Under the pieces are notes generated by a model. It saw only the letters and a list, made by a program, of their open reading frames with translations. It ran no database searches and was not told the DNA's origin. A DNA stretch of 24,476 bases, taken from contig JBFMDA010000020.1 in NCBI GenBank assembly GCA_040754255.1, forward strand, positions 1 through 24,476. Reading direction: 5' to 3'. This DNA is from SURF-25 sp040754255. Lineage in GTDB: Bacteria > Omnitrophota > Gorgyraeia > Gygaellales > Profunditerraquicolaceae. Positions 15,246-22,760 of the stretch are shown here, piece after piece. Position 1 is the first letter of the stretch, and each line of letters starts with the position of its first letter. The position numbers were made by a program, and so were the translations under genes.

Positions 15246-16767
15246 TACAAGATGTTTTATTCTTGAAGTCAAAAATATGCCCGAGCACTTTTTTTGCAGC
15301 ACGGAGGAAATACGCTACGTCATCCGTGTCCCTGATTGCCAATAGCCTTCTTGCGATAAACTCAGGGTCGAAAGAGACTTTATACATGCCTTGTACCAGC
15401 TGGCGCATCGCATCTTCGGCGAAAGGAACACGCATCACTGCTTCTTTCATATCATACCGTTCCCAATCAACGGTCTTAAGCCACCCCTTTTCTTTACATT
15501 CTTGAAATAAAGGAGTCCCGGGATATGGTATGACAATAGTCGCCTGCATAGTATATGCATATCCCTTTTTCAACAGCCATGACCCCAATTGAAGCGTTCG
15601 GGAGGCATCTTCATACGATTCCCATGGATAGCCAAACATGATAGTGATGTGCGGGAAAAGGCCTGCCCTGGAGGCATTTTGACAATCGGCGATTATTCTT
15701 TCAACTTTGACGTTCTTGTTGATCCTGTCGAGTGTCTTCTGATTGGCGGATTCAAGGCCGAAAAGCAGTAACCGAAACCCTGCCTTTTTCATTAACCTGA
15801 AGTCTTCCTTGTGCAAAGCACCAAACCGGGCATTGCAATCTATGTATATCTTCTTCTGGTAGCCGCGTTTCAGAAGGCCGTGGCAAAAATTTCCAAACCA
15901 TCCTCCTACGGGGAAACATCCTGTATCGTCCATGACTTCCCGTACCCCGTAGCGCTGGATAAGTAACCCTATCTCATCCAATACATTATTTTCGTTTCTG
16001 GTCCTAAACGACGGGTAAAGGGTCGGCCATGAGCAAAAAGAACAACGCGCCCACCAGCAATCCCTGCCGCTCATGATATACGTACCCGGTGTCCGTTTAT
16101 AGTTTCCGTTTTGATATGCATATAAGCCCCAGGCCGTAAGGTCGCGATCGATGAACGGGAGTTGATTCAAGTCGTGGTTGAGTTGGAACTTTCCGGTGTT
16201 TTTCACCGAGCCGTTTTCGCGGTAGTAGATACCGGGCTCTAGTGACACTGCAGGGGCGACTTTGTTCGTATTGCGTTGTGCGTAGCGCGTAGTGTATAAA
16301 TTCGGCTGGGAACTTAAAAACTTACACAAGCTCAAAAGCAAAAAGTCATAATCGCCGCCGGTGAGGACATAATCAACCTCTGAGTTTTGAAACGATTCCT
16401 CTGGAAGCGCGGTTACATGGTCGCCGAATAACAGCGTCAACGGGCGGGACTCAAGAGGTACCAGTCTCTTTAACGCATTGATAATCTGCCAATGCTGCTT
16501 GATGACGGGAGTTTTGGTCTCAAAGGCGATCAGGTCAGGCTTTTCCTTTTTTACGAAGTCTAGGAACTGCTCATGTGTCCAGCCCAAGGCAATGCAATCA
16601 TTCCAGATAACCTCAAAACCTGAGTTTTTAAGCAATGTGGCGGCCTGTGCCGGTACTACCGGATAAATAAAGGTAGGGTCTTTAAAATATTGGAACTGCC
16701 TGTTCTGGCCGAGAGTCGGACAGCCTTTCGCTGCATCCAGCGGAGGGTATGAGATAATGACCTTCAT
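15226..16767 (-). CDS. B12-binding-type radical SAM protein with CX4CX2C motif
   Basis: 513 residues from the ATG at 16767. This start is chosen over one 50 codons further upstream because GGAGGAGGAAGA directly precedes it and it forms the usual 4-nt overlap with the GT2 stop. The N-terminal part (1-150) resembles a cobalamin-type domain: KVIISYPPLD, then TLLFGDHVTALPEES at 111-125 and VDYVLTGGDYDF at 131-142. The cluster motif is SGRDCWWARCSFCSW with Cys237, Cys242 and Cys245, one residue longer than the canonical CX3CX2C. Barrel strands follow (LLFGLESANQKTL, ITIMFGYPWESYED). A C-terminal extension of about 100 residues shows no familiar motif. Activity is unknown but probably cobalamin-dependent radical chemistry. 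Its 3' end overlaps the repeat-protein gene by 20 nt. Confidence 0.9.
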   Translation of the reverse strand: MKVIISYPPLDAAKGCPTLGQNRQFQYFKDPTFIYPVVPAQAATLLKNSGFEVIWNDCIALGWTHEQFLDFVKKEKPDLIAFETKTPVIKQHWQIINALKRLVPLESRPLTLLFGDHVTALPEESFQNSEVDYVLTGGDYDFLLLSLCKFLSSQPNLYTTRYAQRNTNKVAPAVSLEPGIYYRENGSVKNTGKFQLNHDLNQLPFIDRDLTAWGLYAYQNGNYKRTPGTYIMSGRDCWWARCSFCSWPTLYPSFRTRNENNVLDEIGLLIQRYGVREVMDDTGCFPVGGWFGNFCHGLLKRGYQKKIYIDCNARFGALHKEDFRLMKKAGFRLLLFGLESANQKTLDRINKNVKVERIIADCQNASRAGLFPHITIMFGYPWESYEDASRTLQLGSWLLKKGYAYTMQATIVIPYPGTPLFQECKEKGWLKTVDWERYDMKEAVMRVPFAEDAMRQLVQGMYKVSFDPEFIARRLLAIRDTDDVAYFLRAAKKVLGHIFDFKNKTSCNETRYI

Positions 16768-17738
16768 TCTTCCTCCTCCGGGAGCCTTTTTACGCACAAG
16801 CCTTTTATAAAATAAGCTCCGTATGTCAAATGCGTCAGGACTATCCCAAGGAATACATAAAGTATCAGGCGAGGCTTTTTGCGTATAGCTTCCAAGAGCA
16901 CAAGTACGAAGTAACATAGCAGGCCAGCAATATAAATGCTGATTAGGGCAGGAAAGAATAGAGAAAATACTGCGCCGATGACAAGCGCAGCAAGAAAGAC
17001 ACTTGGAATAAAATATGCGGCCCTTAAAGAAGTCTCCCGGTACCTTTTTACAAAGTAACCGCGATGCAATGCGTAGCTTGCAATCTGTTTCAAATGGGGA
17101 GCAAACAAGGGCCTGCGGTGATGAAAAACCAGGACTTGCGGATCATAGATGATTTTTTTACGGAGTTTCTTCGTTATCTCTAAGCACAGCTTGGTGTCTT
17201 CACCCGGCCAAAAATTGGTATTAAACCCTCCCATCTCTTCCATTACTGATTTGCGGACTAGAAAATTACAGCTCGGATAATCATCAACCTCTCTTTGTCT
17301 TTTCGGATAATACCGGTACCCGTAACTGCCGCTCACCAAAAGTGAAGAATACACTTCACCACTTGCCTTTTGCCTTATGGAATCGGTTGCCGGTGTTACT
17401 GCGGGGCCTGCAACCGCCGCGACTTCGGAATCTTGAAAATGCCTTAACGCACTTACAAGCCAGCCTTTGTCGGGATAGGCGTCATCATCCAAAAATGCCA
17501 GTATTTCGCCTTTTGCATGCGTAATACCAAGGTCTCTTTTCTTTGCGGGAGTCACTCTTGCGGTGGGAATAATCGTAATAGGAACGGACGTCTGTTTTGG
17601 CAATACATCGGCACTGAAATGCTCGTCGGGCAAGATGATGATTTCAAAATTGCTCTGCGGAAGCTCAATGCACTTAACGACGCATTCTTCTAAATTCCTT
17701 TGCCAGGTTTTTACGGCGATGATAATCGATACGGTCAT
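16764..17738 (-). CDS. Family 2 glycosyltransferase with C-terminal membrane helices
   Basis: 324 residues. The GT2 catalytic domain starts with MTVSIIIAVKTWQRN, has the PAKKRDLGITHAKGE loop and the metal-binding AFLDDDAYPD with Asp84-Asp86, and later the PGEDTKLC acid/base motif and HHRR. Three C-terminal hydrophobic segments (about 240-315) anchor it in the cytoplasmic membrane, as in many lipid-linked oligosaccharide extension enzymes. Donor and acceptor are unknown. The start overlaps the end of the preceding GT2 gene by 65 nt in another frame and has no evident Shine-Dalgarno. I keep it because MTVSIII aligns with the normal GT2 N-terminus. The stop overlaps the next gene by 4 nt. Confidence 0.9.
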   Translation of the reverse strand: MTVSIIIAVKTWQRNLEECVVKCIELPQSNFEIIILPDEHFSADVLPKQTSVPITIIPTARVTPAKKRDLGITHAKGEILAFLDDDAYPDKGWLVSALRHFQDSEVAAVAGPAVTPATDSIRQKASGEVYSSLLVSGSYGYRYYPKRQREVDDYPSCNFLVRKSVMEEMGGFNTNFWPGEDTKLCLEITKKLRKKIIYDPQVLVFHHRRPLFAPHLKQIASYALHRGYFVKRYRETSLRAAYFIPSVFLAALVIGAVFSLFFPALISIYIAGLLCYFVLVLLEAIRKKPRLILYVFLGIVLTHLTYGAYFIKGLCVKRLPEEEE

Positions 17739-18471
17739 AATATTTTAAAACGTGCATACGGTAAAATATGGCCAGGGTATCCCAGGTAGTGGTAAATACT
17801 GCCCTTACGCCTATCCTTCCGTATTTTCTCTGAGAGCTAAGCACTATGGGCGCTTCGGCAATCTTAAACCCTAAACGGTGTGCATTCGCCAAAACTTCCA
17901 GATCGTACGCAAACTTTTTAACCAATACGCGCGGGAACACTGCGCTTAATACCTCGGTTTTGAATAATTTCAGGCCGGTCTGTGTATCGCGACAAGGCAG
18001 GCTAAAGAGGCATTTAATCAAACCGTAATAACCACAGCTCATTATCCTGCGCTGCAGGGGATAATTTACGATTGAATTAGGGTGCAACTTCGAGCCGATA
18101 ACCACGTCGGCATTATCAAGCCGCATAATATCAAACAGCGTTTGTACCTGGATCGGGTGCAGGTCCATGTCCGCATCCAAAAAAACCACATAATCGCCCG
18201 ATACGTAGCGGAACGCCTTTTTAAACGCCCTGCCTTTTCCCCGGTTAGAAGGGTTTTTTTTCACGATAAGATTCCCGGGGAATTCGCTGCAGAGGGATTT
18301 TGCCAATTCGAATGTAGAATCGGTGGAGCCGTCATCAATGACAATCAACTCCCAGGTGCATCCAAATTCATGAAAAGTCTTGGCAGTCTCTCTGATGCTA
18401 TTAACGATATGTTCTGCCTCGTTAAACGCAGGCATAATTATAGAGACTTTTTCTGTCGTCAGGTTCTTCAT
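17674..18471 (-). CDS. Family 2 glycosyltransferase, polyprenyl-phosphate sugar synthase-like
   Basis: 265 residues of DPM1/Ppm-like GT2 type. VSIIMPAFNEAEHI begins at 9. Asp46-Asp47 lie in IDDGSTDST. NRGKGRAFKKAF follows, and FLDADMDL contains Asp99 and Asp101 of the DxD motif. Later, RDTQTGLKLF and FAYDLEVLANAHRLGFKIAEAPI are strongly typical of polyprenyl-phosphate glucosyl/mannosyl synthases. No membrane helix is obvious. It probably makes a polyprenyl-phosphate monosaccharide or adds a sugar to a lipid carrier on the cytosolic face. The start overlaps the flippase stop by 4 nt. The last 20 or so codons are shared out of frame with the next GT2 gene. Confidence 0.92.
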   Translation of the reverse strand: MKNLTTEKVSIIMPAFNEAEHIVNSIRETAKTFHEFGCTWELIVIDDGSTDSTFELAKSLCSEFPGNLIVKKNPSNRGKGRAFKKAFRYVSGDYVVFLDADMDLHPIQVQTLFDIMRLDNADVVIGSKLHPNSIVNYPLQRRIMSCGYYGLIKCLFSLPCRDTQTGLKLFKTEVLSAVFPRVLVKKFAYDLEVLANAHRLGFKIAEAPIVLSSQRKYGRIGVRAVFTTTWDTLAIFYRMHVLKYYDRIDYHRRKNLAKEFRRMRR

Positions 18472-19721
18472 GTCGGGTTCTTTCTGGATAATATGAACAA
18501 CGACGAAAAAAGTACAAACGCGCTCAGGCAGAGGATATACTGCACCTCTGCAAGGCTGCGGTGAATAATCAAAATCGACAATAACTGTGTACCTGCAATC
18601 ACAAAAATGAATTTGATAAAACGCAGGTCCTTAACAGAAAGGAAGTAATTCATTAACAGAAAAGACAATGCAAAGCCGGTCATAGAAACGCTAAAAAGCC
18701 TGCCGACAAAAACCGACTCAAGATATATCTTGCCTGTAAGCAAGGTAAGCGTAAACCCCGGGAAAAGGTTATAAAAAATGATCGCAGCAATGCATAAGGA
18801 TGCGGCATATAAAAGCGACTTATTCAAAACAGGGCGGGCATCCTGCGCCCTGGCGTTTAAGGAACTGGTATGGGGAAACATGACTACGCTGATAGCCATC
18901 GGGAGGAATAAAAAAATCTTCCCGACCATTTGAGACAGGGAATACAGGCCTGCCTTTTCAGGGCTAAAATAGTATTTTACCAACACCATATCGCTGTTCA
19001 CCAGCCCCGTAAAACAGAGGTTACTGATAATGAAGGGGAAGAAATATCTGTAAATTTCCTTAAAATGTACATAGGCCCATTGCGCCTTTGGCACGATAAA
19101 AGACCGCAGCGCAGCCATTGCAATAAGGATAGTAACGATAGTAGCGACCAGATACCCGCCGAGCGCCCCGCTTATGCCGAAGCCAAAGCTAATGAATACA
19201 AAAGCCAAAATCAGCTTTAATCCTCCGCCGCTTATCGAAGAAAACACGAACCAGTTAAATTTTTTTAGCCCCTGGAGGCCGCCCAATAAGACGGGCAGAA
19301 TCCATGCAAACGCAACCAACCACATAAGCATATACACCGGCCCGTAAGAGGGTATTTTTAAGCTTGAAGCAATACGGGGAGCACATGCAAGAAAGACAAA
19401 AAAAGTCCCGAGGGAAAAAAGCACGCTCTTTAAAAGAAGCCCGGAAAATAAGGTTTTGATTTTATTGACCTCGTTGCGTGCGGCAAATTCGGCGGCAAAC
19501 TTTGCGGTTACAGCCTGCAGGGTAAGCAAAGGAGCGGAGAATATGAGAAACAGGGATAATAAAGAATTAAACGCGGCGAAATCCACAGGGCTGAGTCGGT
19601 GCGCGATAAGGAGCTGGTAAAGAAGATTAAAGATACTCAGCAGGGACGTACCGAAGAACACCACAAGCACGTTGCGGCCAAACCCGTCACCGCCCTTAAA
19701 GAATTTGCCAAGTGAAAACAT
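18468..19721 (-). CDS. Wzx-type oligosaccharide flippase (MOP/MATE-like superfamily)
   Basis: 417 residues with about 12 hydrophobic segments spread over the whole length and few charged stretches, the layout of polysaccharide-biosynthesis (Wzx/RfbX-like) translocases. The first segment (FGRNVLVVFFGTSLLSIFN), the following HRLSPVDFAAFNSLLSLF and the central GLQGLKKFNWF loop are typical of this family. It would move lipid-linked glycan units across the cytoplasmic membrane. A 61-bp gap separates it from the SemiSWEET gene, and I see neither a strong ribosome site nor a convincing promoter in that gap. The stop overlaps the next GT2 start by 4 nt. The family call is firm; the exact substrate is unknown. 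Confidence 0.9.
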   Translation of the reverse strand: MFSLGKFFKGGDGFGRNVLVVFFGTSLLSIFNLLYQLLIAHRLSPVDFAAFNSLLSLFLIFSAPLLTLQAVTAKFAAEFAARNEVNKIKTLFSGLLLKSVLFSLGTFFVFLACAPRIASSLKIPSYGPVYMLMWLVAFAWILPVLLGGLQGLKKFNWFVFSSISGGGLKLILAFVFISFGFGISGALGGYLVATIVTILIAMAALRSFIVPKAQWAYVHFKEIYRYFFPFIISNLCFTGLVNSDMVLVKYYFSPEKAGLYSLSQMVGKIFLFLPMAISVVMFPHTSSLNARAQDARPVLNKSLLYAASLCIAAIIFYNLFPGFTLTLLTGKIYLESVFVGRLFSVSMTGFALSFLLMNYFLSVKDLRFIKFIFVIAGTQLLSILIIHRSLAEVQYILCLSAFVLFSSLFILSRKNPT

Positions 19722-19782
19722 CGTCGTTTATGCTTTTTTTAAAGTTGCCTACTATGGTAACACAAAGCCCGCGTAACCCCTT

Positions 19783-20046
19783 TTAGCGCCGGCTTCCTTC
19801 TTTATATCTTAGATAGAGCAAATAAAGCACAATAGTACTGCACAGGGTAATGCTATTTGCAACGATAATCACCGCATCTTTAAGATGTATGCCGTAGGCT
19901 ATCCATAAAGTCACCCCGAAAGAAAGCTGTAAGACAGTAATAGCGCTTACGTCTTTAGCGGATTTTGTCCTTACGACTTTGATGATTTGCGGGATAAACG
20001 CAAACATGGTGCAACATGCCGCCAGAGAACCGATTACAATCCACAT
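19783..20046 (-). CDS. SemiSWEET-family (PQ-loop) small membrane protein
   Basis: 87 residues with three predicted membrane helices. The signature FIPQIIKVVRTKSAKDVS starts at residue 17, with the PQ pair at Pro19-Gln20; helix 2 (LQLSFGVTLWIAYGI) and helix 3 (VANSITLCSTIVLYLLYL) match bacterial SemiSWEETs of 85-95 residues. SemiSWEETs form dimers and move mono- or disaccharides down their gradient. The ATG directly follows the TAA of the dTDP-glucose 4,6-dehydratase gene, so it is probably co-expressed with dTDP-sugar enzymes. Whether it transports a sugar used in this pathway is inference from its position. Confidence 0.88.
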   Translation of the reverse strand: MWIVIGSLAACCTMFAFIPQIIKVVRTKSAKDVSAITVLQLSFGVTLWIAYGIHLKDAVIIVANSITLCSTIVLYLLYLRYKEGSRR

Positions 20047-21042
20047 TTATTCTCTATGATAAAATGGCGCTATATCACGCCATTTGCGCAAAAGCCATTG
20101 CTGGTTATCAAGGCACCATTCAATCGTTACCTGAAGCCCCTTTTCAAAACTCAATAACGGCTTCCAGCTGAGCTCATTCCGTATCTTACGGGAATCCATC
20201 CTATAACGGAAATCATGGCCTTGCCGGTCCTTTACAAGCGTAATCCCGGGTTTCTTCTCCTTATGCATCAACTCAAGGATTGACTTTGCCACTTCTATAT
20301 TTTTTCTTTCCTCGCCGCTGCCCAGGTTATAGATCTCTCCGGTCCTGCCTCTCATCAAAACTTTACGTATCCCGGCAACGCAATCGCCTACGAACAACCA
20401 CTCCCGCATGTTTTGCCCTTTGCCGTAAATGGGAATTTTTTGCTTTTTAAGCGCACACAGTACTGCCCAGGGTACCAATTTCTCAGGATATTGCCACGGG
20501 CCATACGTATTACTGGGCCTGACTATAATAGCGGGAAAGCCGTGCGTCCTGATGTAAGAAGCAACCAACAGGTCGGCTGCTGCTTTTGCCGCCGAATAAG
20601 GCGAACTGGGCAATAGCGGATGCGATTCGGTAAAGCTGCCTTTCCTGACCTCTCCATACACCTCATCGGTTGAAATATGGACAAACCTCTTAATGTGATA
20701 TTCTCTTGCCAGGTCAGCCAGCACCTGGGTCCCCCGGATATTGGTTTCTATGAAGCTGCCCGAATCTCTAATACTTCTGTCGACATGCGACTCCGCGGCA
20801 AAATGAACGATGAGCCCCGGCTTTTCTTTTCTAAAAATAGACCTTATGGATTGTGTATCGACGATATCGGCCTTATAAAATACATACCGGCCTCTTACCT
20901 CCTTCAGCCTGGAAAGATCGCCGGCATAGGTAAGCTTATCAACTACTATGGGCAGAACAAAACGGTTCTTCAGGGCCTCTTTCACGAACGCGCTTCCGAT
21001 GAAACCGGCTCCTCCGGTAATCAATAATTTTTCTCTTTTCAT
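20047..21042 (-). CDS. rmlB: dTDP-glucose 4,6-dehydratase
   Basis: 331 residues of the extended SDR class. TGGAGFIGS at 9-17 binds NAD. FAAESHVDRSI begins at 81. The catalytic triad region HISTDEVYG holds Thr125, Asp126 and Glu127, the Asp-Glu pair specific to 4,6-dehydratases, and Tyr149 with Lys153 form YSAAK. RPSNTYGPWQYPEKLVP closely follows the RmlB consensus. The enzyme converts dTDP-glucose to dTDP-4-keto-6-deoxyglucose in the cytosol. It overlaps the NRS/ER-like reductase gene by 4 nt, and rmlA lies just upstream of that, so a dTDP-deoxysugar (most simply L-rhamnose) is the expected product. Confidence 0.95.
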   Translation of the reverse strand: MKREKLLITGGAGFIGSAFVKEALKNRFVLPIVVDKLTYAGDLSRLKEVRGRYVFYKADIVDTQSIRSIFRKEKPGLIVHFAAESHVDRSIRDSGSFIETNIRGTQVLADLAREYHIKRFVHISTDEVYGEVRKGSFTESHPLLPSSPYSAAKAAADLLVASYIRTHGFPAIIVRPSNTYGPWQYPEKLVPWAVLCALKKQKIPIYGKGQNMREWLFVGDCVAGIRKVLMRGRTGEIYNLGSGEERKNIEVAKSILELMHKEKKPGITLVKDRQGHDFRYRMDSRKIRNELSWKPLLSFEKGLQVTIEWCLDNQQWLLRKWRDIAPFYHRE

Positions 21043-21872
21043 CCTACCGGCCCTTTAGCGCTTAAATATTCCTTCACGCATTCTTCCAATACATCCTTGA
21101 TATTGCGCACCTTAAATCCGGACTTTTCAAGTTTATCGCAGGACATAATCAGATTGGTACGCTTGAGCGCAAGATTTTTAAGGTCTACTACTTCGTACTC
21201 AAAGCCGGGCACATATTTTTTATAGGCATACATAAGATCGGGGTATTTTAACGTCCCCTTGTTCACTACGTTATAGATACCGGTGGCATCAATTTTAAGA
21301 AGGTGCTTCGTTGCCTGGATAAAATCAGGCACATAGGTAAGCGAATTCGGAATATCAATAATTTTCTTATACTTGATAAGCTTATCGAGCAGGTTTCTGG
21401 GATGGGGACGGTTATCAAGGGGCACGCGGATCCTGACTATCAAAATCGGATACGATTTCGAAAGGATACGCAGGGGCTGTTCCGAATATATCTTTGTGCG
21501 GCTGTAGAAAAGATCGAAATAATCCGGGGTTTTATCTTCTGTGACCGGGTCATCAGAAAGGTAGTCAAAGCGGTAAATACAGCCGCTGCTTATGTGGACC
21601 AGCTTGATATGGTTTCTCATTGCTGCTTCGGCAAGGATAAGCGGAACAAAGGCATTAGCCATAAGCGCCTTATCTTTATCCTGCTCGCAGTCATCGACCG
21701 TATTGCCGATATAGCCTATCGCATTAATCAAGACGGAAGGGTTGAATTTCCTTATCTCTTCCTCTGCGTCGGCTAAGGAGTAAATCTTGACATCAGAGAC
21801 CTCTGCGCCTAACCCTTCGTGCAGCCGTTTGCCGATATAGCCGTTCCCCAGGATCAATATCTTCTCATTCAT
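21039..21872 (-). CDS. NRS/ER-like dTDP-4-keto-6-deoxyglucose 3,5-epimerase/4-reductase (RmlD superfamily)
   Basis: 277 residues of the SDR fold. The N-terminal ILGNGYIGKRL is the nucleotide-binding loop, and Tyr123/Lys127 (YSRTK) the catalytic pair. Several stretches recall the C-terminal domain of plant rhamnose synthase and Arabidopsis UER1 rather than bacterial RmlD: VDDCEQDK, ISSGCIYRFD, FYSRTKIYSEQ, HPRNLLDK and IIDIPNSLT. By my unaided comparison Cys98 and Lys164 line up with the UER1 Cys and Lys reported to support 3,5-epimerisation. If right, this single enzyme replaces RmlC plus RmlD; neither is otherwise present in the window. It lies between rmlA and rmlB with 4-nt overlaps on both sides. 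A simple RmlD-like reductase is the alternative. Confidence 0.8.
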   Translation of the reverse strand: MNEKILILGNGYIGKRLHEGLGAEVSDVKIYSLADAEEEIRKFNPSVLINAIGYIGNTVDDCEQDKDKALMANAFVPLILAEAAMRNHIKLVHISSGCIYRFDYLSDDPVTEDKTPDYFDLFYSRTKIYSEQPLRILSKSYPILIVRIRVPLDNRPHPRNLLDKLIKYKKIIDIPNSLTYVPDFIQATKHLLKIDATGIYNVVNKGTLKYPDLMYAYKKYVPGFEYEVVDLKNLALKRTNLIMSCDKLEKSGFKVRNIKDVLEECVKEYLSAKGPVG

Positions 21873-22732
21873 TTTTCAAGCAACCGCCTTAAATATTCGC
21901 CGTAACTGGTCGGAATTTCCTTTGCAAGCCTACGCAATTGTCCGGCGTCGATATACCCTTTCCTGTAAGCGATCTCCTCGATACAACCGACCTTAACACC
22001 TTGCCTCTTCTCCATCGTCTTAATAAATTCTGACGCATCCATAAGGGATTCATACGTCCCCATATCGAGCCACGCGTACCCTCTGCCCAGCAGCCTCACG
22101 TGAAGTTTGCCCCGTTCCAAATAGTACCTGTTCACATCGGTAATCTCAAACTCCATCCTTTTAGACGGCTTAAGCGCCTTGGCTATGCGGGGCGCAAGGT
22201 GATCATAGAAATAAATACCGGTGACCACGTAATTCGATTTGGGCCGCTTAGGCTTTTCTTCAATGGAAGATACCTTGCCCTTGCGGTCGAACCCTATTAC
22301 TCCATAGCGCGAAGGGTCGCTTACATAATAACCGAAAATAGTTGCCCCTTCTTTCTGATGCGCTGCTTTTTTCAATAGCGACGATAACCCCTGTCCGAAA
22401 AATACATTATCCCCGAGCACCAGGCACACCTTATCGTTACCGATAAATGCCTCTGCGATACTTAACGCCTGCGCTATACCAGCCGGCGTCCGTTGTTCGG
22501 CGTAGCGGATTTTGATCCCTATCCTAGAGCCGTTTCCGAGTAGGTCTTTAAAACGCGCAAGTGCCTCAGGGGTAGATATCAGCAAAATATCCCTGATACC
22601 GGCAAGCATAAGCACTGAAAGCGGATAATACACCATCGGCTTGTCGTACACCGGCAGCAATTGTTTGCATACCGCCCTCGTAATGGGATAGAGACGCGTT
22701 GCCTTTCCTCCTGCTAATATTATCCCTTTCAT
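21869..22732 (-). CDS. rmlA: Glucose-1-phosphate thymidylyltransferase
   Basis: 287 residues, the normal length of RmlA. MKGIILAGGKATRLYPIT is the nucleotide-binding signature, with GGKATR where GGSGTR is more usual. KQLLPVYDKPMVYYPLS, the LGDNVFFGQGL segment with Asp108, SRYGVIGFD, SSIEEKPKRPKSNYVVTG and GYAWLDMGTYESLMDAS are hallmark RmlA segments. It joins dTTP and glucose-1-phosphate to give dTDP-glucose, the first step of dTDP-L-rhamnose formation. An AGGA-containing leader precedes the ATG, and 28 bp separate it from the upstream decarboxylase gene. It ends in the ATGA overlap with the NRS/ER-like gene. Confidence 0.96.
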   Translation of the reverse strand: MKGIILAGGKATRLYPITRAVCKQLLPVYDKPMVYYPLSVLMLAGIRDILLISTPEALARFKDLLGNGSRIGIKIRYAEQRTPAGIAQALSIAEAFIGNDKVCLVLGDNVFFGQGLSSLLKKAAHQKEGATIFGYYVSDPSRYGVIGFDRKGKVSSIEEKPKRPKSNYVVTGIYFYDHLAPRIAKALKPSKRMEFEITDVNRYYLERGKLHVRLLGRGYAWLDMGTYESLMDASEFIKTMEKRQGVKVGCIEEIAYRKGYIDAGQLRRLAKEIPTSYGEYLRRLLEK

Positions 22733-22760
22733 TCTCTATTCCTGTCTTTTATCAATACTA

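Noticed and set aside
16768..16917. 50-codon N-terminal extension of the radical SAM gene at 15226..16767
   Set aside because: The extension lies within the coding sequence of the preceding GT2 gene and has no family similarity. The ATG at 16767 has a strong Shine-Dalgarno and an ATGA overlap.
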